A stretch of 64,000 nt of DNA from JACCQS01 sp963766765 (lineage in GTDB: Bacteria; Actinomycetota; Actinomycetes; Mycobacteriales; Geodermatophilaceae): NCBI GenBank assembly GCA_963766765.1, contig CAVYBR010000004.1:1-64000 (forward strand). Reading direction: 5' to 3'. A program made the translations under genes and the position numbers. The notes beneath the pieces were generated by a model. It was not told where the DNA came from. It searched no databases and saw only the letters and a program-made list of their open reading frames with translations. This document shows positions 1 through 8,478 of this stretch, in pieces; the stretch's first letter is position 1, and each line of letters begins with the position of its first letter.

Positions 1-1
1 A

Positions 2-1897
2 GGTTCCGACGAAAAGCTGTGGACGGTGCTCGGCGCGCACGTGCGCAGCTACGACACACCTGGCGGCGCTGTGACGGGGGTGTCATTCGCCGTGTGGGCC
101 CCGGGAGCCCTTGGAGTGCGGCTCACCGGCGACTTCGACTTCTGGCAGGCGAACGCCTACTCGATGCGGCTGCTGGGCGCGACCGGCGTGTGGGAGCTGT
201 TCGTCCCGGGTGTCGAGGTCGGCGCTCGCTACAAGTTCAACATCCTCGGCGCCGATGGCGTGTGGCGAGTCAAGGCTGATCCCATGGCTTTTGCCACCGA
301 GGTCCCGCCGGCCACGGCGTCCGTGGTCGCCGCGTCGGGATATGAATGGCAGGACCACGAGTGGATGACCAGCCGGGCTGAGACCTCTTGGCACAAGGCC
401 CCGATGAGCATCTACGAAGTGCACATCGGCTCCTGGCGCAAGGGTCTGGACTACCGCCAGTTCGCCGACGAACTCGTCGACTACCTCGTGGAGACCGGCT
501 TCACCCATGCCGAACTGCTGCCGGTCGCCGAACATCCCTACGGAGGGTCCTGGGGATACCAGGTCACCTCGTACTACGCGCCCAGTGCCAGGTTCGGCTC
601 CCCGGACGACTTCCGCTATCTGGTCGATCGCCTGCACCGGGCCGGGATCGGCATCATTGTCGACTGGGTGCCGGCGCACTTCCCGAAGGACGAGTGGGCG
701 CTTGCCCGGTTCGACGGGACCCCGCTCTACGAGCACGCCGATCCGCGCAGGGGCGAGCAACCCGACTGGGGAACCTACGTGTTCGATTACGGGCGCCGGG
801 AGGTCCGGAACTTCCTGGTGGCCAATGCGCTGTTCTGGCTGCAGGAGTACCACGTCGATGGCCTGCGCGTGGATGCCGTGGCCTCGATGCTCTACCTCGA
901 CTACTCCCGCAAGGAGGGCGAGTGGCTCCCCAACGTCTACGGCGGCCGGGAGAACCTGGACGCCGTCGGGTTCCTGCAGGAGATGAACGCGACCGTCTAC
1001 AAGCACGTGCCGGGTGCCATCACCATCGCCGAGGAGTCCACCGCGTGGCCTGGTGTGACCCGACCGACCTATTTGGGCGGCCTGGGCTTCGGTTTCAAAT
1101 GGAACATGGGCTGGATGCATGACACGTTGAATTACGTTGCACGACAGCCAATTCACCGGTCGTATCACCACGATCAGATGACCTTCGCCATGATGTACGC
1201 CTTTTCGGAGAACTACATCCTGCCGATCAGCCATGACGAGGTGGTGCACGGCAAAGGTTCGTTGCTGGGCAAGATCCCCGGCGATCGGTGGCAGCAATTG
1301 GCCACCCTTCGCCTGCTCCTGGCCTACATGTGGGCCCACCCCGGCAAGCAGTTGCTGTTCATGGGCAGTGAGTTCGGCCAGCCGAGCGAATGGGCTGAGG
1401 GCTCTTCCCTGGACTGGGGTCTGCTCGAGGACCCGGGTCATGCAGGTCTGAAGTTGTTGGTCGGCGACCTCAATCAGGCCTATCGCAGCCGACCGGCCAT
1501 CTGGTCCCAGGACACTGACCCGGCCGGCTTCCAGTGGATCGACGCCAATGACGCCGCCAACAACGTCTTCTCGTTCCTGCGCTACGGCTCAGACGGCTCC
1601 GTTGTCGCCTGCATTGCGAACTTCGCATCGGTTCCCCACCTCGGGTACCGGGTCGGCCTGCCCAACGGGGGCGCCTGGATCGAACTCCTGAATACCGATG
1701 CCGACTCCTACGGAGGCTCCGGGGTCGGCAACCTCGGGCGCGTGGAAGCCAAGGCAGAGCCATGGCACGGTCAGCCGTACTCGGCAACGGTGTCTCTCCC
1801 GCCCCTGGGCGCACTGTGGCTCGAGCCGCAGGAGCCGGGTGGGGACCCGCCGGCGGAACTGTCCTCGAACGAGGCGCCGGCCGGTTCGTCGGCATAA
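2..1897 (+). CDS. glgB: 1,4-alpha-glucan branching enzyme, 5' end cut by window edge
   Basis: GH13 branching enzyme that makes alpha-1,6 branch points in glycogen in the cytoplasm. The open frame runs in from the left edge (GSDEKLWTVLGAH precedes the first internal GTG at 26), so the true start lies outside; family members are about 730 residues. Visible in order: an N-terminal CBM48-type sandwich (AVWAPGALGVRLTGDFDFW), then catalytic-barrel motifs DWVPAHF (about 662), GLRVDAVASML with the nucleophile Asp (about 860), AEEST with the acid/base Glu (about 1030) and ISHDEVVHG (about 1230), then a C-terminal beta domain. The last 20 or so residues are a Pro/Ser-rich tail. Other glg/tre genes, if present, would lie to the left. 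Confidence 0.97.
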   Translation, partial: GSDEKLWTVLGAHVRSYDTPGGAVTGVSFAVWAPGALGVRLTGDFDFWQANAYSMRLLGATGVWELFVPGVEVGARYKFNILGADGVWRVKADPMAFATEVPPATASVVAASGYEWQDHEWMTSRAETSWHKAPMSIYEVHIGSWRKGLDYRQFADELVDYLVETGFTHAELLPVAEHPYGGSWGYQVTSYYAPSARFGSPDDFRYLVDRLHRAGIGIIVDWVPAHFPKDEWALARFDGTPLYEHADPRRGEQPDWGTYVFDYGRREVRNFLVANALFWLQEYHVDGLRVDAVASMLYLDYSRKEGEWLPNVYGGRENLDAVGFLQEMNATVYKHVPGAITIAEESTAWPGVTRPTYLGGLGFGFKWNMGWMHDTLNYVARQPIHRSYHHDQMTFAMMYAFSENYILPISHDEVVHGKGSLLGKIPGDRWQQLATLRLLLAYMWAHPGKQLLFMGSEFGQPSEWAEGSSLDWGLLEDPGHAGLKLLVGDLNQAYRSRPAIWSQDTDPAGFQWIDANDAANNVFSFLRYGSDGSVVACIANFASVPHLGYRVGLPNGGAWIELLNTDADSYGGSGVGNLGRVEAKAEPWHGQPYSATVSLPPLGALWLEPQEPGGDPPAELSSNEAPAGSSA

Positions 1898-1966
1898 CCC
1901 CGAACTCACAATTGCCCGTCTAACCTGAACCGGTCCACCCAGAACCCGAGACTCGATGGAGATTGC

Positions 1967-3391
1967 GTGAGCGACACCCGCAGGAGACCTTCACTCGGAT
2001 TGGCCACCGTCTGTCTGTCAGTCGCCGCACTGAGCCTGACCGGGTGTGCAAGCCTGGTTCCCGGAGCGGGGAATCCGGCAAACGGGATCCGGCAAGACGT
2101 TCCCGACTCCGACCTCGAGATCTTCGGGGCCGGGGACGGCGAGGCCGATCGTCTCGTGCGCAACGCCCTCGCCGACCTCGAAACGTACTGGAGCGAACAG
2201 TTTCCGGAGGTCTTCGGGACCGATTTCGAGCCCCTGGAGGGTGGCTACTACTCGGTTGACCCGGAGAACTTCAATCCCGACGACTACCCGCCGGACATCC
2301 AGGACGACGCCTGCCTGGAGGACCTGGTCGACAGCGTCTCGGGCAACGCGTTCTACTGCCTGGCCGGCAACGACGGGGACGTGATCGTCTATGACCGCAC
2401 GCTGCTCCAGCAACTGAGGGACGACTACGGACCGTTCCTGCCGGCCATGGTGATCGCCCACGAGTTCGGGCATGCCATTCAGGGCCGGGTCGGCGTCGAC
2501 TCGGACCGCACGATCGTCTCCGAGACGCAGGCGGACTGCTATGCCGGGGCGTGGACCGGCTGGGTAGCCACCGATTCAGCGCAGCACTTCAACATCCGTG
2601 CACCGGAACTCGACGATCTGATTCGTGGGCTTGTGGAGTTCCGCGACCCAGTGGGTGAGGACCCCGACGGGCGGAGCTCACACGGCTCCTACTTCGACCG
2701 GGCCTCGGCCCTGCAAGAAGGCTTCGACGATGGCCCGACCGCCTGCCGGGACAACTTCAATGACAATCGCATCTTCACGCAGATCGAGTTCGCCCCCAAC
2801 GACACGACCGGCGACGCCCCGTACGAAGACACGTTCGACATCGCTGATGCCTCGCTCGGCGCGTTCTGGAACGAGGTCCTGAGCAGCAATGGCGTGGACT
2901 TCAGCCCACCTGAGCTGGTCCCCTTTGACGGAGATGCGCCGTCCTGCGACGGGCAGAGCCTCGAGCGGGACATCAACTACTGTCCCGGCGACAACACGAT
3001 CAGCTTCGACGAGTCGGAGTTGACCCGGCCGATCTACGACGACATCGGGGATTACGCCGTCATCATGGCCACGGCAATCCCGTACAGCCTCGCCGTGCTC
3101 GATGCTCTGGGCGAGCCGACCGACGACCCAGGCGCCGTCTCATCCTCGGTGTGCCTGGCCGGCTGGTATTCGGCAGCCTTCTTCACCGGTGACATCCCGT
3201 TCGAGGACGGATCCGCCGCATCGATCTCTCCCGGTGACATCGATGAGGCGGTCATCTTCCTGGTGGAACAGGCTCCGCGCCGCGAGGTGCTGCCCGAGGC
3301 GAATCTGTCGGGTTTCCAGCTCGTGGACTACTTCCGGCGGGGGTTCGTCGTCGGTGCCGACGAATGCGGCGTCGAGGGCCTGAGCGGCTGA
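1967..3391 (+). CDS. neutral zinc metallopeptidase lipoprotein, copy 1
   Basis: Probable secreted, lipid-anchored metalloprotease of the putative neutral zinc metallopeptidase family (YpfJ-like). GTG start; a signal peptide ends in the lipobox LTGC near residue 26. The zinc motif is HEFGH in MVIAHEFGHAIQ (about nt 2459), followed some 20 residues later by ETQADCYAGAW, which probably supplies the third ligand. The length, 474 residues, is longer than the compact family members. A second copy follows within 50 nt (3441-4847) and shares the motif blocks HFNIRAPELDD and SISPGDIDEAVIFL. The substrate is unknown. Function is from motifs only. Confidence 0.85.
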   Translation: MSDTRRRPSLGLATVCLSVAALSLTGCASLVPGAGNPANGIRQDVPDSDLEIFGAGDGEADRLVRNALADLETYWSEQFPEVFGTDFEPLEGGYYSVDPENFNPDDYPPDIQDDACLEDLVDSVSGNAFYCLAGNDGDVIVYDRTLLQQLRDDYGPFLPAMVIAHEFGHAIQGRVGVDSDRTIVSETQADCYAGAWTGWVATDSAQHFNIRAPELDDLIRGLVEFRDPVGEDPDGRSSHGSYFDRASALQEGFDDGPTACRDNFNDNRIFTQIEFAPNDTTGDAPYEDTFDIADASLGAFWNEVLSSNGVDFSPPELVPFDGDAPSCDGQSLERDINYCPGDNTISFDESELTRPIYDDIGDYAVIMATAIPYSLAVLDALGEPTDDPGAVSSSVCLAGWYSAAFFTGDIPFEDGSAASISPGDIDEAVIFLVEQAPRREVLPEANLSGFQLVDYFRRGFVVGADECGVEGLSG

Positions 3392-3440
3392 GCACGACAA
3401 CAGGAGGTTGGAGATCGACAGTCGCCGAGCTGGAGTAGCG

Positions 3441-4847
3441 ATGCGGACAGCAACGAGCTCACCGCGGTCTGCCCGTACCTTGGCCGTGCTGTCGGTTGTA
3501 GGTGTGCTCGCCGCTGGATGCACCAGCGCTATCGTCGGCACGCCGTCCCCGGCGAATGGGTTACGCCAGGACGTGGCCAACTCTGACTTCGAAATCGTCG
3601 GCGCCACTGACAGCGAGATAGACGTCACGGCTCGCAACGCGCTGGCCGACATCAACGACTTCTGGACCCAGAACTTCCAGGAGCTCTTCGACACTGATTT
3701 CACCCCCCTGACCGGCGGCTACTTCTCCATCGATCCGGAAAACTTCGATCCCGACGACTATCCGGACGACATCGGTTGCCTCGAGGGGGAACCGGAGAAC
3801 GTGGCCGGCAACGCCTTCTACTGCTTCCCACAGCCAGGTGGCGGGGGCGACAACGTGGTGTATGACCGGACGCTGCTGGAGTCTCTGGCCGACGACTACG
3901 GGAGGTTCCTCCCGGCGCTGGTCATGGCCCATGAGTTCGGGCACGCCGTCCAGGGTCGCGAGGCCCCGCCTTCTGACTTGTCGATCGTTTTCGAGACTCA
4001 GGCTGACTGCTACGCGGGCGCCTGGACGGGCTGGGTCGCGCAGGACAATGCGAAACACTTCAACATCCGCGCCCCGGAACTCGACGACGTCATCCGCGGG
4101 TTCCTGCTGCTACGTGACGAACCCGGGTCGGCTGCCGACGACGAGAGCGCGCACGGCTCGTACTTCGACCGGGTGTCGGCCTTCCAGGAGGGCTTCGACA
4201 GTGGGGCGCAGGCCTGCCGCGACAACTACAACGACGACCGGCTCTTCACACTCGCCGAGTTCAGCGGTGACGACACGACCGGCAACGTGCCCCACGACGA
4301 GGCAGTCGCCATCAGCGAGCGCAGTCTCGAGGTCTTCTGGGAGGCCGCCTTCGACGAGATCGGGCAACAGTCCTTCATCACGCCGGAACTGGTCGCCTTC
4401 GATGGTGATGCCCCCGACTGCGGTGGCGAGGCCGTCGAGCGAGACATCGGCTACTGCGTCGATGACAACACGGTCACCTACGACGAGGCCGATCTCACCG
4501 AGGTGATCTCGGATGACATCGGCGACTTCGCCGTGACGACGGCCATCTCGGTGCCGTATGCGCTCGCTGCCCGTCACGCGCTGGACAAGTCGATCCGCGG
4601 GCCCGAGGCCATCTCGGCAGCGGTGTGCGCAACCGGCTGGTTCGCGGCGCAGTTCTACCTGGGCTCCCTGGAGGCAGACGCCACGATCAGCCCGGGGGAC
4701 ATCGACGAGGCGGTCATCTTCCTGATCGACTACGGCTCCCGACGCGAGATCCTGCCCGAGGTCGGGCTGTCCGGGTTCCAACTCGTCGATGTGTTCCGCC
4801 AGGGCTTCATCAATGGCGGGGCGGACTGCGGCATCTTCGGCGGCTGA
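3441..4847 (+). CDS. neutral zinc metallopeptidase lipoprotein, copy 2
   Basis: Tandem paralogue of the preceding gene. I chose ATG 3441 because GGAG sits 5 nt upstream; an in-frame TTG at 3408 abuts AGGAGG too closely. The signal peptide ends in LAAGC (lipobox, Cys about residue 27). The zinc site is HEFGHAVQG (about nt 3931) with downstream FETQADCYAGAW. The two copies keep motif order and length, so they look like a local duplication. The short spacing after copy 1 suggests co-transcription. Mature proteins would face the outside of the membrane. Specific substrates cannot be inferred. Confidence 0.85.
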   Translation: MRTATSSPRSARTLAVLSVVGVLAAGCTSAIVGTPSPANGLRQDVANSDFEIVGATDSEIDVTARNALADINDFWTQNFQELFDTDFTPLTGGYFSIDPENFDPDDYPDDIGCLEGEPENVAGNAFYCFPQPGGGGDNVVYDRTLLESLADDYGRFLPALVMAHEFGHAVQGREAPPSDLSIVFETQADCYAGAWTGWVAQDNAKHFNIRAPELDDVIRGFLLLRDEPGSAADDESAHGSYFDRVSAFQEGFDSGAQACRDNYNDDRLFTLAEFSGDDTTGNVPHDEAVAISERSLEVFWEAAFDEIGQQSFITPELVAFDGDAPDCGGEAVERDIGYCVDDNTVTYDEADLTEVISDDIGDFAVTTAISVPYALAARHALDKSIRGPEAISAAVCATGWFAAQFYLGSLEADATISPGDIDEAVIFLIDYGSRREILPEVGLSGFQLVDVFRQGFINGGADCGIFGG

Positions 4848-5035
4848 GCGGGGACCGCGCCGTGGCCGCGCCGTGGCAGCCGTGTTCGATCAGCGCGGTT
4901 CAGGTTCGAGCCTGGTGCCTAAACCCTCCCTGCACTGGTTCACCTGGGGCACAATCGGCCCGGCTCGGTGGTTAGGCTGCGCCCACGACCGGTCCCAGAG
5001 CGGCGCAGAAATCGGTGAGAGGAGAACCCAGGTCG

Positions 5036-6604
5036 ATGAGTAGTCCGAGCACCGCACCTCCGGCTTCGGCGTCTCGGGAATGGGTGCCTGGAGACCTCAG
5101 CCCCGCGCTCATCGATACCGACATCTGGACCGACGAGATGCTCGTCCAACACGGAATTCCGATCGTGGACGTGCCGTTCGTGACCATCGGCGGCGGCATC
5201 GGGTCCTTTGTCACCACCGACTACCTGCGGATCTCGGGTGTTCCGCCAGAGGCCATCAAAGTGCTGACCTCCCTGGATGTTCCGTGGCAGAGCTATGAGT
5301 ACCTGACCCGGGTCTCGCAGGTCCCCCGCAAGGAGCGGCTGCGCTCGGACTCCGCGTCGACGCCGGACAACATCTGGGGCTTCCCCAGTTATGCAGTCCG
5401 CGAGGCCTTGTCGGCCAAGACGGTCAAAGGCTTCTTCGGACCGTTGTGGTCGGTGCTCACCGAGCCGATCTTCGCCGACTACTACACGCCCAAAGCGGGT
5501 CAGGCTTTCGAGACGATGGAGCGGGAGTATCACCGGATCCGTTACGCGCAGTCGGTGGTGAAGGGCCAGGTCAGGATGGTCCGCCGCCGCGCCGGTGGCG
5601 GCTACTTCACCATCCTCACCCCGCCGGCCGGCGCATCAGCCACTCGCCGGGTCGCCTTCCGCAGCACGTACGTCCACGTCGCGGTCGGTTATCCCGGCCT
5701 GAAGTTCCTGCCCGATCTCCAGGAGTACCGCGACAAGCACCGCGACTTCAGCCGGGTTGTGAACGCATACGAGTCACACGAACACATCTACGACCAGCTC
5801 AAGGCGCAGGGCGGCGGCACTGTGATGCTTCGCGGTGGCGGGATCGTCGCCTCGCGCGTGCTGCAGCGGCTGATCGACGACCGCGACGCCTACGGCCTCA
5901 AGACCCATATCGTGCACGTCTTCCGGACCTACATCACCGGTGCGCACGGGCCGCACCTGTGGATGCGTCGGCGCGGCGGAGACGGTTGGGCCTATCAGGG
6001 CTTCAACTACCCCAAGTCGGTCTGGGGCGGGCAACTGAAGTCCCGCATGCGCAAGCTCGAGGGCAAGGACCGCGCCGACCTCTACAAGACGATCGGTGGC
6101 ACCAACACCCCGATTCGCAAGAACTGGCAGGAGCAGCTCAAACGCGGCCGCCGCGAGGGCTGGTATCAGACGGTCGTCGGTGAGATGGGTCCGATGACCC
6201 CGGCTCCAGCCGGCATAGACACCCAGGTCAATACCGCCGGCGGAGTCTTTCGGGCGATGGTCATCGCCCTCATCGACTGCACCGGTCTGGAGGCCGACAT
6301 CCGCGAGCATCGCGTCCTCGCGGATCTGATGGATCACTCCGGGGCCGGACGCAACCCGATCGGTCGGCTGGACGTCGATCGCAACTTCGAGGTCATCGGC
6401 ACCCGCAGCGGCTCCGGCCGGATGTACGCGTCAGGCACCGCCACTCTCGGCGGTTACTTTCCCGGGGTGGACACCTTTCTGGGACTCCAGATCGCGGCGC
6501 AGGAAATCGCCGACGACCTGGCCAAGCTCGGTTTCTGTCAGCGGCTGGGGGTCGGGCGGTCCACCAAACAATGGTGGCTCTGGGCCCGGCACCGGCAGAT
6601 CTGA
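5036..6604 (+). CDS. FAD/NAD(P)-binding Rossmann protein of unassigned family
   Basis: Protein of 522 residues from ATG 5036; an in-frame GTG at 5015 is the alternative, and GAGAGGAG lies between the two. The clearest motif is a dinucleotide-binding turn FVTIGGGIGSF near residue 47, typical of flavin or NAD(P) folds. A second glycine-rich segment, MLRGGGIVASRVLQR, occurs mid-protein, and a C-terminal block RMYASGTATLGGYFPGVDTFLG resembles the closing FAD-contact segment of flavoprotein oxidoreductases. I do not recognise a named family. It is followed 9 nt later by a membrane-protein gene and then an FHA gene, so the three probably form one transcript. Redox function is inferred. Confidence 0.6.
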   Translation: MSSPSTAPPASASREWVPGDLSPALIDTDIWTDEMLVQHGIPIVDVPFVTIGGGIGSFVTTDYLRISGVPPEAIKVLTSLDVPWQSYEYLTRVSQVPRKERLRSDSASTPDNIWGFPSYAVREALSAKTVKGFFGPLWSVLTEPIFADYYTPKAGQAFETMEREYHRIRYAQSVVKGQVRMVRRRAGGGYFTILTPPAGASATRRVAFRSTYVHVAVGYPGLKFLPDLQEYRDKHRDFSRVVNAYESHEHIYDQLKAQGGGTVMLRGGGIVASRVLQRLIDDRDAYGLKTHIVHVFRTYITGAHGPHLWMRRRGGDGWAYQGFNYPKSVWGGQLKSRMRKLEGKDRADLYKTIGGTNTPIRKNWQEQLKRGRREGWYQTVVGEMGPMTPAPAGIDTQVNTAGGVFRAMVIALIDCTGLEADIREHRVLADLMDHSGAGRNPIGRLDVDRNFEVIGTRSGSGRMYASGTATLGGYFPGVDTFLGLQIAAQEIADDLAKLGFCQRLGVGRSTKQWWLWARHRQI

Positions 6605-6613
6605 AGGGCGCAC

Positions 6614-7051
6614 ATGCTTCCCACCCTCGGGGGACGAATTCAAACCCGCATCTTCGCCTTGACCGTCTTCGGTGGACTCTGGACGTTGCTGATCACGCCG
6701 ATCCTGCCCACCGGCGCTCCGCTGGGTGCGTCGTACAAGGCGACGTTCACGATCCTTCTCATGGTCATCGTGCTCGGCGTGCTGTGGGAACTCGTCTATC
6801 ACTTCCTGATGCAGTTCCGTTGGGAGAAGGACTGGCCGACATTGTTCGGGCTGATCACCGCCGTCAACGAGGGCCTGTTGATCTGGTTCATGCTGGCGGC
6901 GGGTTGGTGGTTCTGGGACGTGTCCGTCCCCGGCTCCGCATTCCTCATCCACTTCATCACGACCTGGCTGGTGGTGTGGGTCATGGTGAACGGTCCGATG
7001 CGCGTTCCCTTCATCCACTGGCGGTTCCGTGGCGGGTCGCTGATCTCGTGA
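6614..7051 (+). CDS. four-helix integral membrane protein of unknown function
   Basis: A 145-residue membrane protein. Four hydrophobic helices are visible: about residues 12-32, 43-66, 77-101 and 109-126. Short charged loops separate them (QFRWEKDW between helices 2 and 3). The start follows the 5036-6604 stop by only 9 nt and the FHA gene begins 34 nt downstream, which suggests one operon. No catalytic motif is visible. It may anchor the neighbouring oxidoreductase-like or FHA protein at the membrane, but that is only a context guess. Confidence 0.65.
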   Translation: MLPTLGGRIQTRIFALTVFGGLWTLLITPILPTGAPLGASYKATFTILLMVIVLGVLWELVYHFLMQFRWEKDWPTLFGLITAVNEGLLIWFMLAAGWWFWDVSVPGSAFLIHFITTWLVVWVMVNGPMRVPFIHWRFRGGSLIS

Positions 7052-7085
7052 CCCTCCCCCACCCATTCTTGATTGCGGAGGAGTC

Positions 7086-8423
7086 ATGAGCGCCGCCCCT
7101 ACGTCAGAGACCGCAAGCTATGACCTGCTGACCGTTCCGAGTTTCGACCGGGTCGCCGTCGAAGTCCTTCCCGGTGCCGGACTGGTCGCTCGGACGCCCG
7201 GAGCGGTTCTGGTCCTGGCCCAACCCGCCGACGACGAGCAATGGCGGGCGGCCGAGGACTTGATCGCCCAACTGGCCGAGATCTCCCGTTCGGCAGCACG
7301 TGCACCGGCGGCACCGATGACGCAGGCAGTACAGGCGTGGCACGCGGCCCGACCCACCGTCAGTCTCGCCCTACTGGCCGCCACCGACGACGGCTTGGCG
7401 CTGTGCCTGTCCGCGACGGCCGAAGCCAGCCAGCCGCAAACCGGTAACCGCTTGGCGGCCGGGGATGAAGGCGGCTGGCTGACCCGCCAATTGCCGTGGA
7501 GCGAGGAAGCGATCGTGCTCACCCTCGGGGGGTCGAGTGCGGTCGGGGCGGCACTGGAGCGGCCGGTTCTGGACCTGCACGCCGGTGTGGTGCCCGGAGC
7601 CGGAGTCCGGCTGGACCCGCAGGGCGCTGATCCGGGTACGCCCAGCCAAACGGGCAAGCGGCTCGACCAACTCTCGGCGCCACCCCTTCCGCCCGCGGCT
7701 GACCAGCCGTTGGTGCACGAGCCACTGAGTCTGCCGCCCGAGGCGAAGGCGGCAGTTCTGTTCGGGGCCGCGGATGCCGCCCCGCCCCGCGCTCCCCTGC
7801 CGGTAGCCGCGCCGGCCCCGCCCGCAGCCGGCCAAGGGCCGGCTCCCGCACATGACCCGAGTCACCATGGCGACCACATGCTCGCGGGCGGCGCTGCAGG
7901 GCCTGCAGCCGCCGCCGGTCAGCTGGACGCGGCCGCCGACGAGGACGGCGTTGTCGTGGACGGATTCCTGTGCAGCCGAGGCCATCTCAACGATCCGCGA
8001 GGTCACTTCTGCGCCCAGTGCGGGATCCGGATGGCCGAACTCACGGGCATCATCACGAAAGGCCGTCGACCCCCCTTGGGGTTGTTGCTCTTCGACAACG
8101 GGGCCACGTTCGTCCTCGATCACGACTACTTGATCGGCCGCGAACCCGAGCCCGACCCGGATGTGCGATCTGGTGAGCTGCGGCCCCTGGTTCTGGTCGA
8201 CCAGAGTGGCGGCATCTCGCGGCGCCACGCTGAGATCCGACTCCGCGGCTGGGATGTCGTGCTGGTCGATCGGGGCTCGGCGAATGGCACTCTGGTCGCG
8301 CTGCGCAACGCCGATCAATGGCGGGCGGTCGTGCCCGGGCAGCCGATCCAGCTGCTGCCTGGGATGCGGATCAGCATGGGCCGCCGGACGTTGTCGTTCG
8401 AGACTCCGCACCGCACGACATGA
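7086..8423 (+). CDS. zinc-ribbon and FHA domain protein
   Basis: A 445-residue protein; the RBS GGAGGAG precedes the ATG. Residues about 1-200 form an unassigned alpha/beta region and 200-285 a Pro/Ala-rich linker. A small zinc ribbon follows (C296, C309 and C312, with H300 as a possible fourth ligand). A C-terminal FHA domain spans about 332-440, with the signatures IGRE, SRRHAEI and GSANGT that bind phosphothreonine. FHA proteins commonly read out Ser/Thr kinases, and a soluble kinase lies 2.3 kb downstream (10737) with two transmembrane kinases beyond it. The N-terminal domain is unidentified. Partner assignments are inferred. Confidence 0.85.
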   Translation: MSAAPTSETASYDLLTVPSFDRVAVEVLPGAGLVARTPGAVLVLAQPADDEQWRAAEDLIAQLAEISRSAARAPAAPMTQAVQAWHAARPTVSLALLAATDDGLALCLSATAEASQPQTGNRLAAGDEGGWLTRQLPWSEEAIVLTLGGSSAVGAALERPVLDLHAGVVPGAGVRLDPQGADPGTPSQTGKRLDQLSAPPLPPAADQPLVHEPLSLPPEAKAAVLFGAADAAPPRAPLPVAAPAPPAAGQGPAPAHDPSHHGDHMLAGGAAGPAAAAGQLDAAADEDGVVVDGFLCSRGHLNDPRGHFCAQCGIRMAELTGIITKGRRPPLGLLLFDNGATFVLDHDYLIGREPEPDPDVRSGELRPLVLVDQSGGISRRHAEIRLRGWDVVLVDRGSANGTLVALRNADQWRAVVPGQPIQLLPGMRISMGRRTLSFETPHRTT

Positions 8424-8478
8424 CCGTGCCCGGCCGGCTGCGGTGACCGTCGCTCACGTGCAACGTTCGGCTGAGAGC

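Noticed and set aside
83..1441. Long minus-strand frame opposite glgB
   Set aside because: The plus strand carries all four GH13 motifs; the antisense protein has no recognisable motif.
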